Positions 28,098 to 35,716 of a stretch of DNA of 64,000 nt are shown one piece after another. The translations under genes were made by a program, and so were the position numbers. Source of the DNA: Micrococcaceae bacterium Sec5.1 (lineage in GTDB: Bacteria; Actinomycetota; Actinomycetes; Actinomycetales; Micrococcaceae); contig CP143430.1 in assembly GCA_039636795.1 (NCBI GenBank), forward strand, positions 2,108,001 to 2,172,000, written 5' to 3'. Within the stretch, counting starts at the first letter, position 1. Every line of letters begins with the position of its first letter. The notes under the pieces were generated by a model that was not told the DNA's origin, searched no databases, and saw nothing but the letters and a program-made list of their open reading frames with translations.

Positions 28098-29618
28098 TTA
28101 GAACAGTCCCTTCGGAGCTGCCGCGAGGTCGATCACGCCGGGGGCTGCGGTGATGTTCAGTTGGTCCAGTTCGCCTGCGCCGAGTTCGGTGACGCGTTCG
28201 ACGGCGGTGAGGAACCGTTCGATTTCGGCTTCCTCCACCAGACCGCCAGCGAGGGTGCGGAACTTGTTGATGTATTGCTCGCGGGCGAACGGCCGGGCAC
28301 CGAGCGGGTGCGCGTCGGCCACGGCGATTTCATCGGTGATAACGGTGCCGTCGGTGAGCGTGATTTCCACGGAACCGCCGAAGGCTTTCTCTGCGATGTC
28401 CAGGGAGTGGTAGCGGCGGGTCCACTCGGGGTCTTCCACGGTGTTGACCTTCTGCCAGAGTTCCACGGTGTCCGGGCGGGCGGCCCGTTCGGGGGCGTAG
28501 GAGTGAACGTGGTGCCAGGCGCCGTCCTGCAGGGCGACGGTGAAGATGTACGGGATGGAGTGGTCCAGGGTTTCCCGGGACGCTGTGGGGGAGTACTTCT
28601 GGGGATCGTTCGCGCCCGAGCCGATCACGTAGTGCGTGTGATGGCTGGTCTTGATCAGCACCGACTTCACATTTGCAGGATCGGTGGTTTCGGGGTGTTC
28701 GCGGTTGAGTTTGCGGGCGAGGTCGATCCACGCCTGGGCCTGGTACTCGGCGGAGTGTTCCTTGGTGTACGTGTCCAGGATGGCGCGCTTCGCTTCACCG
28801 GGCAGCGGCAGCGGGACCTCGTAGGCGGCGTCCGGACCGTCCAGCATCCAGGCGATCACGCCGTCTTCGCCTTCGTAGATCGGCACGGGCGAGGTCTGTC
28901 CGCGCATGGAACGGTCCACCGCTTCGACGGCCATCTTGCCCGCGAAGGCCGGGGCGTGGGCCTTCCACGTGGAGATTTCGCCCTTGCGGGACTGCCGGGT
29001 GGCGGTGGTGGTGTGCAGGGCCTGACCCACGGACTGGAAGATCGTCTCAACATCCAGGCCCAACAACGTGCCGATCCCGGCTGCGGCGGACGGGCCGAGG
29101 TGGGCGACGTGGTCGATCTTGTGCTTGTGCAGGCAGATGGCCTTGACCAGGTTCACCTGGATCTCATACCCGGTGGCGATGCCGCGGACCAGGTCGGCAC
29201 CGTTGGCACCGACGTGCTGGGCGACGGAGAGGATTGGCGGGATGTTATCTCCCGGGTGGGAGTAGTCCGCAGCGAGGAATGTGTCGTGGTAGTCCAGTTC
29301 CCGCACAGCGACCCCGTTGGCCCAGGCCGCCCACTCCGGGGAGACCCGTTCAGTGATCCCGAAAACGTGCCCGCCCTTGCCGTTCGTGGACGGCCCATGC
29401 GTCAATGCCTGGGCACGTGCCGCGACAATGGGTGCGCGGTTCAGCGAGGCGATGGCCACCGACGCGTTGTCGATGATCCGGTTGATCACCATTTCCGTGA
29501 CCTCGGGAGTGACGTCGACGGGGTCGGCGGCGACCAGGGCGATCTTATGCGCCAACTGCTCGGCACGGGGAAGGTTCTCTTCGCTCCTGTAGACGCGGAG
29601 GTGGTTGTTCTTGACCAT
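28098..29618 (-). CDS. prpD: 2-methylcitrate dehydratase
   Basis: 506 residues, MmgE/PrpD family: [19 protein letters not shown] near residue 100 contains the signature Asp/His residues, [18 protein letters not shown] and [19 protein letters not shown] follow, and [15 protein letters not shown] marks the C-terminal domain. It dehydrates 2-methylcitrate to cis-2-methylaconitate. It begins 8 bp after the GntR regulator gene, so the order GntR-prpD-prpB-prpC is a single operon. A large open frame antisense to this operon is a codon-bias shadow. Confidence 0.94.
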   Translation of the reverse strand: MVKNNHLRVYRSEENLPRAEQLAHKIALVAADPVDVTPEVTEMVINRIIDNASVAIASLNRAPIVAARAQALTHGPSTNGKGGHVFGITERVSPEWAAWANGVAVRELDYHDTFLAADYSHPGDNIPPILSVAQHVGANGADLVRGIATGYEIQVNLVKAICLHKHKIDHVAHLGPSAAAGIGTLLGLDVETIFQSVGQALHTTTATRQSRKGEISTWKAHAPAFAGKMAVEAVDRSMRGQTSPVPIYEGEDGVIAWMLDGPDAAYEVPLPLPGEAKRAILDTYTKEHSAEYQAQAWIDLARKLNREHPETTDPANVKSVLIKTSHHTHYVIGSGANDPQKYSPTASRETLDHSIPYIFTVALQDGAWHHVHSYAPERAARPDTVELWQKVNTVEDPEWTRRYHSLDIAEKAFGGSVEITLTDGTVITDEIAVADAHPLGARPFAREQYINKFRTLAGGLVEEAEIERFLTAVERVTELGAGELDQLNITAAPGVIDLAAAPKGLF

Positions 29619-29626
29619 GATGCTCC

Positions 29627-30268
29627 TTATTGAGGCGTGTGGGTGGCCTTGAGATGAGAAAGACTGCGGTGCAGATGAAGTGTGGTGGCGGCTTCGGCAA
29701 GCCGGGGGCTCCCCGCGGCGATGGCTTCGGCAATGGCAGCGTGCTCCGCGGCTGCGGTTGTGAGCCGGATGGCGTCGTCGGCGGCCAACCGCCGGACCCG
29801 CACAAGATGCACCCGCAAGCTCCGCATCGCCTGTTTATGGTAGGAGTTGGCGATGGCGTTGTCGATGGCCTCATCGAGGCGGCTAACGAGCGCGTAATAA
29901 GCGTGGCGCGCAGGATCGGCACCGCTGATGAGCCCAGGAGCTGCCATCAGGTCTTCGTGCAGCTCCCGAAAAACTGCTGAGTCGCCCCGCTCGGCAGCCA
30001 GCGCCGCCGCCTTGCCTTCGAGTGTCTCGCGGAGCTCGAACAGTTCGTCGATGTCCTCAAGCGAGATATCGGTAACGACGACGCCGCGACCCCGGGCAGT
30101 CTGCGTTAGACCTTCGGCGCCCAATCGTCCAAGGGCCTCCCGGAGCGGAGTTCGAGACACGCCGAGCCGCTCGGATTGTTCGACTTCGGCCAAAACCGTT
30201 CCCGGCAGGAGACGCCACTCCAAGATCTCTTCACGGAGGGCTTGGTAAGCCCGTTGACTAGCGCGCAT
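29627..30268 (-). CDS. GntR/FCD-family regulator of the methylcitrate operon
   Basis: 213 residues. N-terminal winged helix (about residues 5-70: [38 protein letters not shown]) and a C-terminal all-helical FCD ligand domain with the metal-binding pattern [15 protein letters not shown] and HxxL positions. It is first in the prp operon and is preceded by two TGTATACA-type palindromes (30277 and 30326), which are likely its own operators. It probably represses the operon until a methylcitrate-pathway acid binds (inference). Confidence 0.92.
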   Translation of the reverse strand: MRASQRAYQALREEILEWRLLPGTVLAEVEQSERLGVSRTPLREALGRLGAEGLTQTARGRGVVVTDISLEDIDELFELRETLEGKAAALAAERGDSAVFRELHEDLMAAPGLISGADPARHAYYALVSRLDEAIDNAIANSYHKQAMRSLRVHLVRVRRLAADDAIRLTTAAAEHAAIAEAIAAGSPRLAEAATTLHLHRSLSHLKATHTPQ

Positions 30269-30276
30269 CTAGCCAA

Positions 30277-30339
30277 TGTATACACACATGTAGCCTTAAG
30301 CAAAGTAAAGGAAGAATAAGCCTTAGTTTGTATACAAAC
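30277..30339. promoter_or_regulatory. Twin palindromic operators upstream of the GntR-prp operon
   Basis: GTTTGTATACAAAC (30326-30339) is a perfect 14-bp palindrome. TGTATACA (30277-30284), 9 bp upstream of the regulator start, repeats its core. The TTGTATACAA pattern fits FCD-type GntR operators. The spacing would let the regulator block its own promoter. Confidence 0.65.
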
Positions 30340-30525
30340 GGCGGGGCGCGCGAGGTGGGGTGCGGGGGTGAAGAAGCAAAAGATACGCACTCCCACCAGT
30401 TGGCCCAACGAAGAGTGGGCAAGGCCGCATCGACGAAAGACCGACGCCCTTGCGGAAGGGTGCACGGCTCGCATCTCCGTCGAGGCTCTTTGCGCTCAAC
30501 CTTCAGCTTGTCCAATCTGCATGCT

Positions 30526-30638
30526 GAACCCATGGCACTTTGTAGATGAGTGACGGGGTAGATGATCATATTGACGCTTACGCTCTCAAGATGGCTTGAA
30601 GGTGAAGGGGTCACTCTCTTCGAACCCGTCATACACAC
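30526..30638 (-). pseudogene. prpB internal fragment
   Basis: The minus strand reads LESVSVNMIIYPVTHLQSAM, nearly the same as the intact prpB segment (VGVNMVIYPVTLLRSAM, near 27410-27360), preceded by a degraded MTG-K-TPS stretch that aligns with MTEFGKSDLFS. Only about 38 residues survive. This is a remnant of a second methylisocitrate lyase gene upstream of the present prp operon. Confidence 0.7.
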
Positions 30639-30924
30639 CGCGCTGGTGGCTGTCCCGGGAGCTCCCCGCCACCACCATCTCTACCAGCGCATCTCAGCAT
30701 GTCATCAAGGTCAGCCCAGCGGCCCACCGGCGACATAGAGGACCTGTGCTTCTTCCGCGAGGCCAGGGCGGCGACGGCGGGGCCATTCCTGGCTAGGCGG
30801 AGGACAACTGCGGCGCGAAGCCGCGTGCCGCTCCTGCCATGATCGCTAGGCGAGGGGTCTCTTTGTGTGCGAGTTCACGTCGTGAGCAAGTCGCCGGCGG
30901 AATTTTGACGGTCCCGTGCATTAG
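30639..30924. other. Gap without recognisable gene
   Basis: No frame with coding character is visible. The segment separates the prpB remnant from a truncated ORF next to the insertion sequence and looks like degraded DNA. Confidence 0.4.
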
Positions 30925-31135
30925 TCAACAGATGCCCCCCGGATAGTCGTCGTCGCCCGTCGTTGGGCTGACTCGGATCGTGCCGTAAAGGCCTGGTCCT
31001 AAGGACTTCGTGACGAGTTGCATCTTGAAGTTCCGGCGGAGGCCCCATGCGTGTCCCGTTCCTTCGGGCTGCTCGATGGTGAATTTTCCCGGACCAGGCC
31101 GAGTCATTCCCTCGGCAAGGGGCAAGATAGCCCCC
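30925..31135 (-). pseudogene. Unrecognised gene, 5' part removed by an insertion sequence
   Basis: A minus-strand frame ending in TGA at 30925 has protein-like composition (GKFTIEQPEGTGHAWGL, MQLVTKSLGPGLYGTIRVSP) and runs without stop into the IS edge at about 31135. The upstream part is therefore lost or was displaced. The internal TTG/ATG near 31125-31107 are unlikely to be original starts. No family is recognised. Confidence 0.45.
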
Positions 31136-31183
31136 GTGGTGCCTCATGTCAATGTGCTCGCGTGATGGCGGCGGGTGCCTCAG

Positions 31184-31930
31184 CTAAATTGCTCGCGAAA
31201 TCCTGGTGGTGCCGGTCGCTGCGCGGAGTTTGACCCGGGTGATGAGCTTGGTTTGGATCTGATTGATCTCTCGGGTGATTTCGGCGGGGTTGAGTGAGTC
31301 GTGGATGTCCTTGAGCTCTTTGGCTGCTGCGGGGTCCAGGATTCCTGTGTCTAGAAGTCTCAGGTAGGCGGTGCGCGGCTGGTCATAAACCCGCCGGGTC
31401 CGGCCGGAGGGGCGTTTGTTCCAGCCCGCGGCCTTCTTCATGGGCAACAGGTAGTTCTTCCGCTGGTTCACCAGGGTCCAGAGCTCGTTGAGCAACACCA
31501 TTTCCTCGGGACCTTCGTACCGGTAACGGAACGCATGCCGGCGCACCCAGTCGTTGTTGCGCTGCTCGACGTGGGCGTTGTCGTTGTGCTGGTACGGGCG
31601 GGCGCGGGTGAGCGGAATGTTCTCCTCGGCCGCCCAGGCCACGAATTGATGGTTGACGAATTCCCCGCCGTTGTCGAAGTCGATGCCCGTGACCGGGTAG
31701 GGCAGTTCCTCGATGATGGCTTTGATGGCATCGAGCACCAACCGGTGTCCGCGGCTTCTGATGCACACTGTCCTTGTCCACCCCAGAAACACGTCTGTTG
31801 CCGTAAGGGTCCACAGATAGTCTCCGACCAGATTGTCGCCGCAATGGGCGACCGTGTCGATTTCCAGGAACCCCGGCCGCTGTTCCATCGGAGTGCCCGT
31901 CCACCGCACCGGGATGTCCTGCCGGAGCAT
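31184..31930 (-). pseudogene. Truncated duplicate of the IS transposase (C-terminal 248 residues)
   Basis: Same sequence as the last 248 residues of the intact transposase at 32026-33243, lacking the N-terminal DNA-binding region. It retains the integrase catalytic core (EIDTVAHCG, DFDNGGEF, HVEQRNNDW). It begins at the internal ATG of the fold and abuts the second copy at 31977. Without the N-terminus it could at most act as a transposition inhibitor. Confidence 0.85.
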
Positions 31931-32025
31931 TGTCCCGGCCTTCGTCGGCGAAGGAGGCTTCGGATACCGGGCAGCCCGTGGTGCCTCATGTCAATGTGCT
32001 CGCGTGATGGCGGCGGGTGCCTCAG

Positions 32026-33243
32026 CTAAATTGCTCGCGAAATCCTGGTGGTGCCGGTCGCTGCGCGGAGTTTGACCCGGGTGATGAGCTTGGTTTGGAT
32101 CTGATTGATCTCTCGGGTGATTTCGGCGGGGTTGAGTGAGTCGTGGATGTCCTTGAGCTCTTTGGCTGCTGCGGGGTCCAGGATTCCTGTGTCTAGAAGT
32201 CTCAGGTAGGCGGTGCGCGGCTGGTCATAAACCCGCCGGGTCCGGCCTGAGGGGCGTTTGTTCCAGCCCGCGGCCTTCTTCATGGGCAACAGGTAGTTCT
32301 TCCGCTGGTTCACCAGGGTCCAGAGCTCGTTGAGCAACACCATTTCCTCGGGACCTTCGTACCGGTAACGGAACGCATGCCGGCGCACCCAGTCGTTGTT
32401 GCGCTGCTCGACGTGGGCGTTGTCGTTGTGCTGGTACGGGCGGGCGCGGGTGAGCGGAATGTTCTCCTCGGCCGCCCAGGCCACGAATTGATGGTTGACG
32501 AATTCCCCGCCGTTGTCGAAGTCGATGCCCGTGACCGGGTAGGGCAGTTCCTCGATGATGGCTTTGATGGCATCGAGCACCAACCGGTGTCCGCGGCTTC
32601 TGATGCACACTGTCCTTGTCCACCCCAGAAACACGTCTGTTGCCGTAAGGGTCCACAGATAGTCTCCGACCAGATTGTCGCCGCAATGGGCGACCGTGTC
32701 GATTTCCAGGAACCCCGGCCGCTGTTCCATCGGAGTGCCCGTCCACCGCACCGGGATGTCCTGCCGGAGCATTGTCCCGGCCTTCGTCGGCGAAGGAGGC
32801 TTCGGATACCGGGCAGCCTTGACCGTGCGCAGATAGCGGTCGATCGTCGCCCCCGACATTGACAGCAGCTCTCTGCGGACCTCGGCTGTGAGCAAAGCAG
32901 CCACGGGACCAAGTTCATCAAAACGCCCCAAAGCCTCCAGCGAATCCTCCATCACCACGGCCAGATACTTCCCGCACGGCTCACCGACAAGGCTCCACAC
33001 CCGGGCCAGGACCGTGATGGAAGTAGCCGAATACTTACGCTCCCGCCGCCTGGGAACCTTCCGCGGCACCCCGCGCCGCTTCGCCGCCGCCGTCAACTGC
33101 CGCCGAGCGTTGGCCCGGGACCATCCCGTCACGGCCACTACCAGATCCAGAACCTCGCCCTTGCGCTTCTTGCCCGCCCGCGCATACTCAAGGCCCTGCT
33201 TCTTCGTGATCTCCCGACGCGCTTCCATCGACAACTCGCCCAT
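32026..33243 (-). CDS. Transposase with integrase (rve) core
   Basis: 405 residues. The N-terminal region (about 1-70) is helical and basic with GWSRANARRQLTAAAKRR, a probable helix-turn-helix. The DDE core is clear: Asp in FLEIDTVAHCG, Asp in GIDFDNGGEF, and Glu in NAHVEQRNNDWVRR. I cannot place it firmly in a named IS family; the core resembles integrase-type transposases of the IS481/ISNCY kind. The protein appears intact, so the element may be active. The duplicated 3' copy lies immediately downstream. Confidence 0.88.
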   Translation of the reverse strand: MGELSMEARREITKKQGLEYARAGKKRKGEVLDLVVAVTGWSRANARRQLTAAAKRRGVPRKVPRRRERKYSATSITVLARVWSLVGEPCGKYLAVVMEDSLEALGRFDELGPVAALLTAEVRRELLSMSGATIDRYLRTVKAARYPKPPSPTKAGTMLRQDIPVRWTGTPMEQRPGFLEIDTVAHCGDNLVGDYLWTLTATDVFLGWTRTVCIRSRGHRLVLDAIKAIIEELPYPVTGIDFDNGGEFVNHQFVAWAAEENIPLTRARPYQHNDNAHVEQRNNDWVRRHAFRYRYEGPEEMVLLNELWTLVNQRKNYLLPMKKAAGWNKRPSGRTRRVYDQPRTAYLRLLDTGILDPAAAKELKDIHDSLNPAEITREINQIQTKLITRVKLRAATGTTRISRAI

Positions 33244-33481
33244 CCCTCAAGGACACCGCGCCCGCCCCGGACCCGGCCAGCACTTTCGCGAGCATCCCTA
33301 ACTGAGGCACCACCAGGATTTCGCGAGCACACTGGCTGAGTCTCGTCGGCCCCTTGACAATCGATACTCCCCCCGTCAGTATTTATGTGAGGCCTGACAC
33401 AGGTTGGGGCGTGCCGAGGTTCCATGGGGGAGTAGGTCACACCAAACTGCTGCAAGATCCATGGATGGAAATGAGAAGTTG

Positions 33482-33882
33482 ATGACTGACAAAGAAGCGC
33501 TTGAACGACTATTTTCTTATATGGATACAACATTGGTGAGCAGCAGTGGGATCGACTTGATGAACTGTTTGCAGACACCGGGTCATTTGAGATCGAGAAC
33601 TCTGGCATTTCGGCGGATAAACTTGCGCAGATCATCGAGTTCATCAGCAGTATCAAACAGCCGTTGGCTCACTGCATCACCAATGTGTTGATTGACGTCG
33701 AACAAGGCGCAGATGTCGCAGCAGCAAAAACCAAGTTGTCCGCGCCGCCGGTCGATGGCACTGTTGCCCTTGGAACGTATAACAACGACATAGTTCGAAC
33801 CGAGAATGGATGGCGCTTCCAGCGAGGCTTCGTCCAGATCGCTGCCCGATTCTGGCGGTCGGATATGCCCGACGCCGCGTGA
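33482..33882 (+). pseudogene. SnoaL/NTF2-like gene, frameshifted and 3'-altered
   Basis: From ATG 33482 (MTDKEALERLF) the frame breaks near 33518-33528 and continues in another frame as GEQQWDRLDELFADTGSFEI, then QPLAHCITNVLIDV and IVRTENGWRFQR, the order of elements in SnoaL-like polyketide-cyclase/dehydratase folds. After WRFQR the sequence diverges from the family (GFVQIAARFW), exactly where a 35-bp segment shared with 42193-42227 ends. It marks the left edge of the F420 island. Confidence 0.7.
33790..33824 (+). repeat. 35-bp direct repeat, left copy
   Basis: Matches 42193-42227 in 34 of 35 positions (the difference is at 33806/42209) in the same orientation. It encodes IVRTENGWRFQR of a SnoaL-like tail. 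The two copies flank the F420 genes 8.4 kb apart. Confidence 0.85.
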
Positions 33883-34272
33883 CTTCTGACCCGTCCCTCC
33901 TAGGGACATTCGATCCAAGGGGCCCGTCGCACCGGACCAGTGTGTCCTGACGGGCACGGTCTGAATCGACTGGAGTTCGAGGCAAAATATGTCCGCCGGG
34001 CGGAGGCTCCAAAATCGGAAGCGGCTAGGCATTATGACGTGGTCCCGGCCTGGTATTGATAATTTTTTATACTTTGTCCCTGGCACCAATATTCCATATC
34101 TTTAAGGGCGGATGGCCATGATTTGTTCGGCTAGCGACAGCGATGCAATTGTCGGCAAGGAAAATCCAGCGGCAGCGGAGAAGTTTCCATCTGCGGACGC
34201 CGTTGTCCCTGCGTCACCACTTCACGTGTCGTTATGTCCGACTTGCGAAAAAGACCGGATAAGGAGCCGTCC
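33883..34272. promoter_or_regulatory. Upstream region of the F420 operon
   Basis: 390 bp without a gene. It contains an AT-rich stretch at about 34052-34080 (TTGATA, then TATACT after only 6 bp, so not a standard pair) and AAGGAG at 34260-34265, which serves the cofE start. Any operon promoter is expected here. The left 150 bp show no similarity to the right flank beyond the 35-bp repeat. Confidence 0.4.
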
Positions 34273-35025
34273 ATGATCTCAGTTTTTGCCCTCGAAGGGA
34301 TTCCGGAGATCGTTCCAGGTGACGATCTAGCAGCCCTCATTGGGGATGCAGCAGGACTTCTGCTGGATGGCGATATTTTGGCTGTGACGAGCAAGATAGT
34401 TTCCAAGGCCGAAGGCCGATTCGTTCGAGCGGTGAATCGCGAGGAAGCTATAACAGCTGAAACAGTGCGGCTAGTTGCGACGAAGGTTTATCCTGGTGGG
34501 ATCACCAGGATTGTAGAGAATCATATCGGTGTCGTCGGCGCGGCGGCGGGCGTCGACGAGTCGAATACTCCTGAAGGAACAGTGTTGTTGCTACCGTTGG
34601 ATCCGGATTCATCGGCCGACCGCTTGCGCCAAGCGCTTGAACAGCGTTTTGCGGTGTCCTTGGGTGTGGTCATCACCGATTCCCTTGGCAGACCGTGGCG
34701 GGAAGGCCAAACGGATGTGGCCATTGGGGGTAGCGGGGTTGTTCTCCTTGAGGACCTTCGCGGAAGTCATGACGCCCATGGACGGCGTCTGGACATAACT
34801 GCCCCGGCTGTCGGCGACGAAATTGCCTCCGCCGCTGACCTCGTAAAGCGCAAGCGAGAAGGATTGCCCGTGGCCGTAGTGCGAGGACTGAGTCATCTCC
34901 TTGACCCGCAGGCCCAAGGGGCTCGAATTCTGATCCGACGATCTGAAGACGACATGTTCCGGTTGGGTACTAAGGAGTCGTGGACCCAAGGCTTCGAAGC
35001 GGGACGCGCTAGTGTCGGGCACTAG
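34273..35025 (+). CDS. cofE: Coenzyme F420-0:L-glutamate ligase, single-domain
   Basis: 250 residues from ATG 34273, 7 nt after AAGGAG. CofE signatures: [46 protein letters not shown], and [21 protein letters not shown]. It adds the gamma-linked glutamate tail to F420-0 using GTP. Actinobacterial FbiB is normally a fusion with a C-terminal nitroreductase-like domain that reduces dehydro-F420; this protein ends after the ligase domain, so that reductase must be separate or absent. cofC starts one base after the stop. Confidence 0.93.
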   Translation: MISVFALEGIPEIVPGDDLAALIGDAAGLLLDGDILAVTSKIVSKAEGRFVRAVNREEAITAETVRLVATKVYPGGITRIVENHIGVVGAAAGVDESNTPEGTVLLLPLDPDSSADRLRQALEQRFAVSLGVVITDSLGRPWREGQTDVAIGGSGVVLLEDLRGSHDAHGRRLDITAPAVGDEIASAADLVKRKREGLPVAVVRGLSHLLDPQAQGARILIRRSEDDMFRLGTKESWTQGFEAGRASVGH

Positions 35026-35026
35026 A

Positions 35027-35698
35027 ATGGGCCCCTACGGCTTGGACGAGGCCGCGATGTGGCGAGTAGTTGTCCCCGTCAAGGGGACTGCCCGGTCCAA
35101 ATCCCGCATGAACGCGTCCAACGAGCTGGCCGCGGCGATCGCGATGGACACAGTGAGCGCCGCGTTGGATGCCGCTTCTGTTCTGGTCGTGACGAGCGCG
35201 GAGGCTGCCCCTGCATTCTCAGCACTGGGAGTCGAAGTGATCCGGGACCGGGGAGAAGGCTTGAACAGCGCCATTGCCCTTGGCATCACTTCTGCAGGAT
35301 CTGGCCCCGTTGCCGTTTTGTTGGGGGATCTTCCCGCACTGGTCCCAGAGGAGCTGACTTCTGTACTCGATCAGGCCCTCTCCTATCCGCGCGCGATGGT
35401 TGCCGATGCCGATGGCCGAGGGACTACGCTCATCACGGCAATGCCGGGGTCGTCTCTCCGACCCGCTTTCGGCCCGGACTCCCGGGCAGCGCACCTTGCC
35501 GCCGGCTACGAGGAAATCACCAGGTCTCCGACTTCCGGTCTCCGCCGCGACGTCGACACGACCGATCAGCTCAACGTCCTTGCTAGAGCCGGACGCCTCG
35601 GGCCAAACACTAGCTCGGTATGGGGGGGCCACCCACATTGCTTCCGACTCCGCGGTGTGTCTCCCGGGGCTAATCCCGGTCGTTTTTTAATCTCCTAG
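35027..35698 (+). CDS. cofC: Phosphoenolpyruvate/2-phospholactate guanylyltransferase (CofC/FbiD)
   Basis: 223 residues from ATG 35027; GTG 35012 and ATG 35057 (MWRVVVPVKGTARSKSR) are alternatives, and the last fits the family N-terminus best. Nucleotidyltransferase features: VVPVKGTARSKSRM (GTP phosphate binding), GLNSAIALGI, and VAVLLGDLPALVPEEL with the metal-binding Asp. It makes the GPP-activated three-carbon unit that CofD joins to FO. Actinobacterial FbiD uses PEP; the substrate cannot be read from sequence here. It is third-codon tight between cofE and fbiC. Confidence 0.9.
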   Translation: MGPYGLDEAAMWRVVVPVKGTARSKSRMNASNELAAAIAMDTVSAALDAASVLVVTSAEAAPAFSALGVEVIRDRGEGLNSAIALGITSAGSGPVAVLLGDLPALVPEELTSVLDQALSYPRAMVADADGRGTTLITAMPGSSLRPAFGPDSRAAHLAAGYEEITRSPTSGLRRDVDTTDQLNVLARAGRLGPNTSSVWGGHPHCFRLRGVSPGANPGRFLIS

Positions 35699-35716
35699 CT
35701 CCAGCAAAAGGTCCTG

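Larger units (their letters stand above)
31153..33331 (-). mobile_element. Insertion sequence with rve-type transposase and a tandem 842-bp duplication
   Basis: The ends share an inverted TGTGCTCGCG (31153-31162) with CGCGAGCACA (33322-33331). A second internal element runs GTGCCTCAG-x-TA followed by GCTCGCGAAA at both ends. Bases 31136-31977 and 31978-32819 are a direct tandem repeat of 842 bp, with one difference noted (31407 versus 32249). The intact unit is 31995-33331, carrying one full transposase. The extra copy contains only the transposase 3' end. No clear target-site duplication was found. Confidence 0.8.

Noticed and set aside
27201..29633. 810-codon open frame on the plus strand across prpB and prpD
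   Set aside because: Exactly antisense to two clear genes; Gly/Val/Asp/His-rich with no domain. It is a codon-bias shadow of GC-rich DNA.
31535..32862. Plus-strand frames antisense to the IS transposases
   Set aside because: They occur at the same place in both tandem copies simply because the copies are identical, and they mirror the real transposase frame.
34055..34075. TTGATA/TATACT promoter upstream of cofE
   Set aside because: The hexamers are only 6 bp apart, too close for a sigma-70-type promoter; kept only as an AT-rich region.
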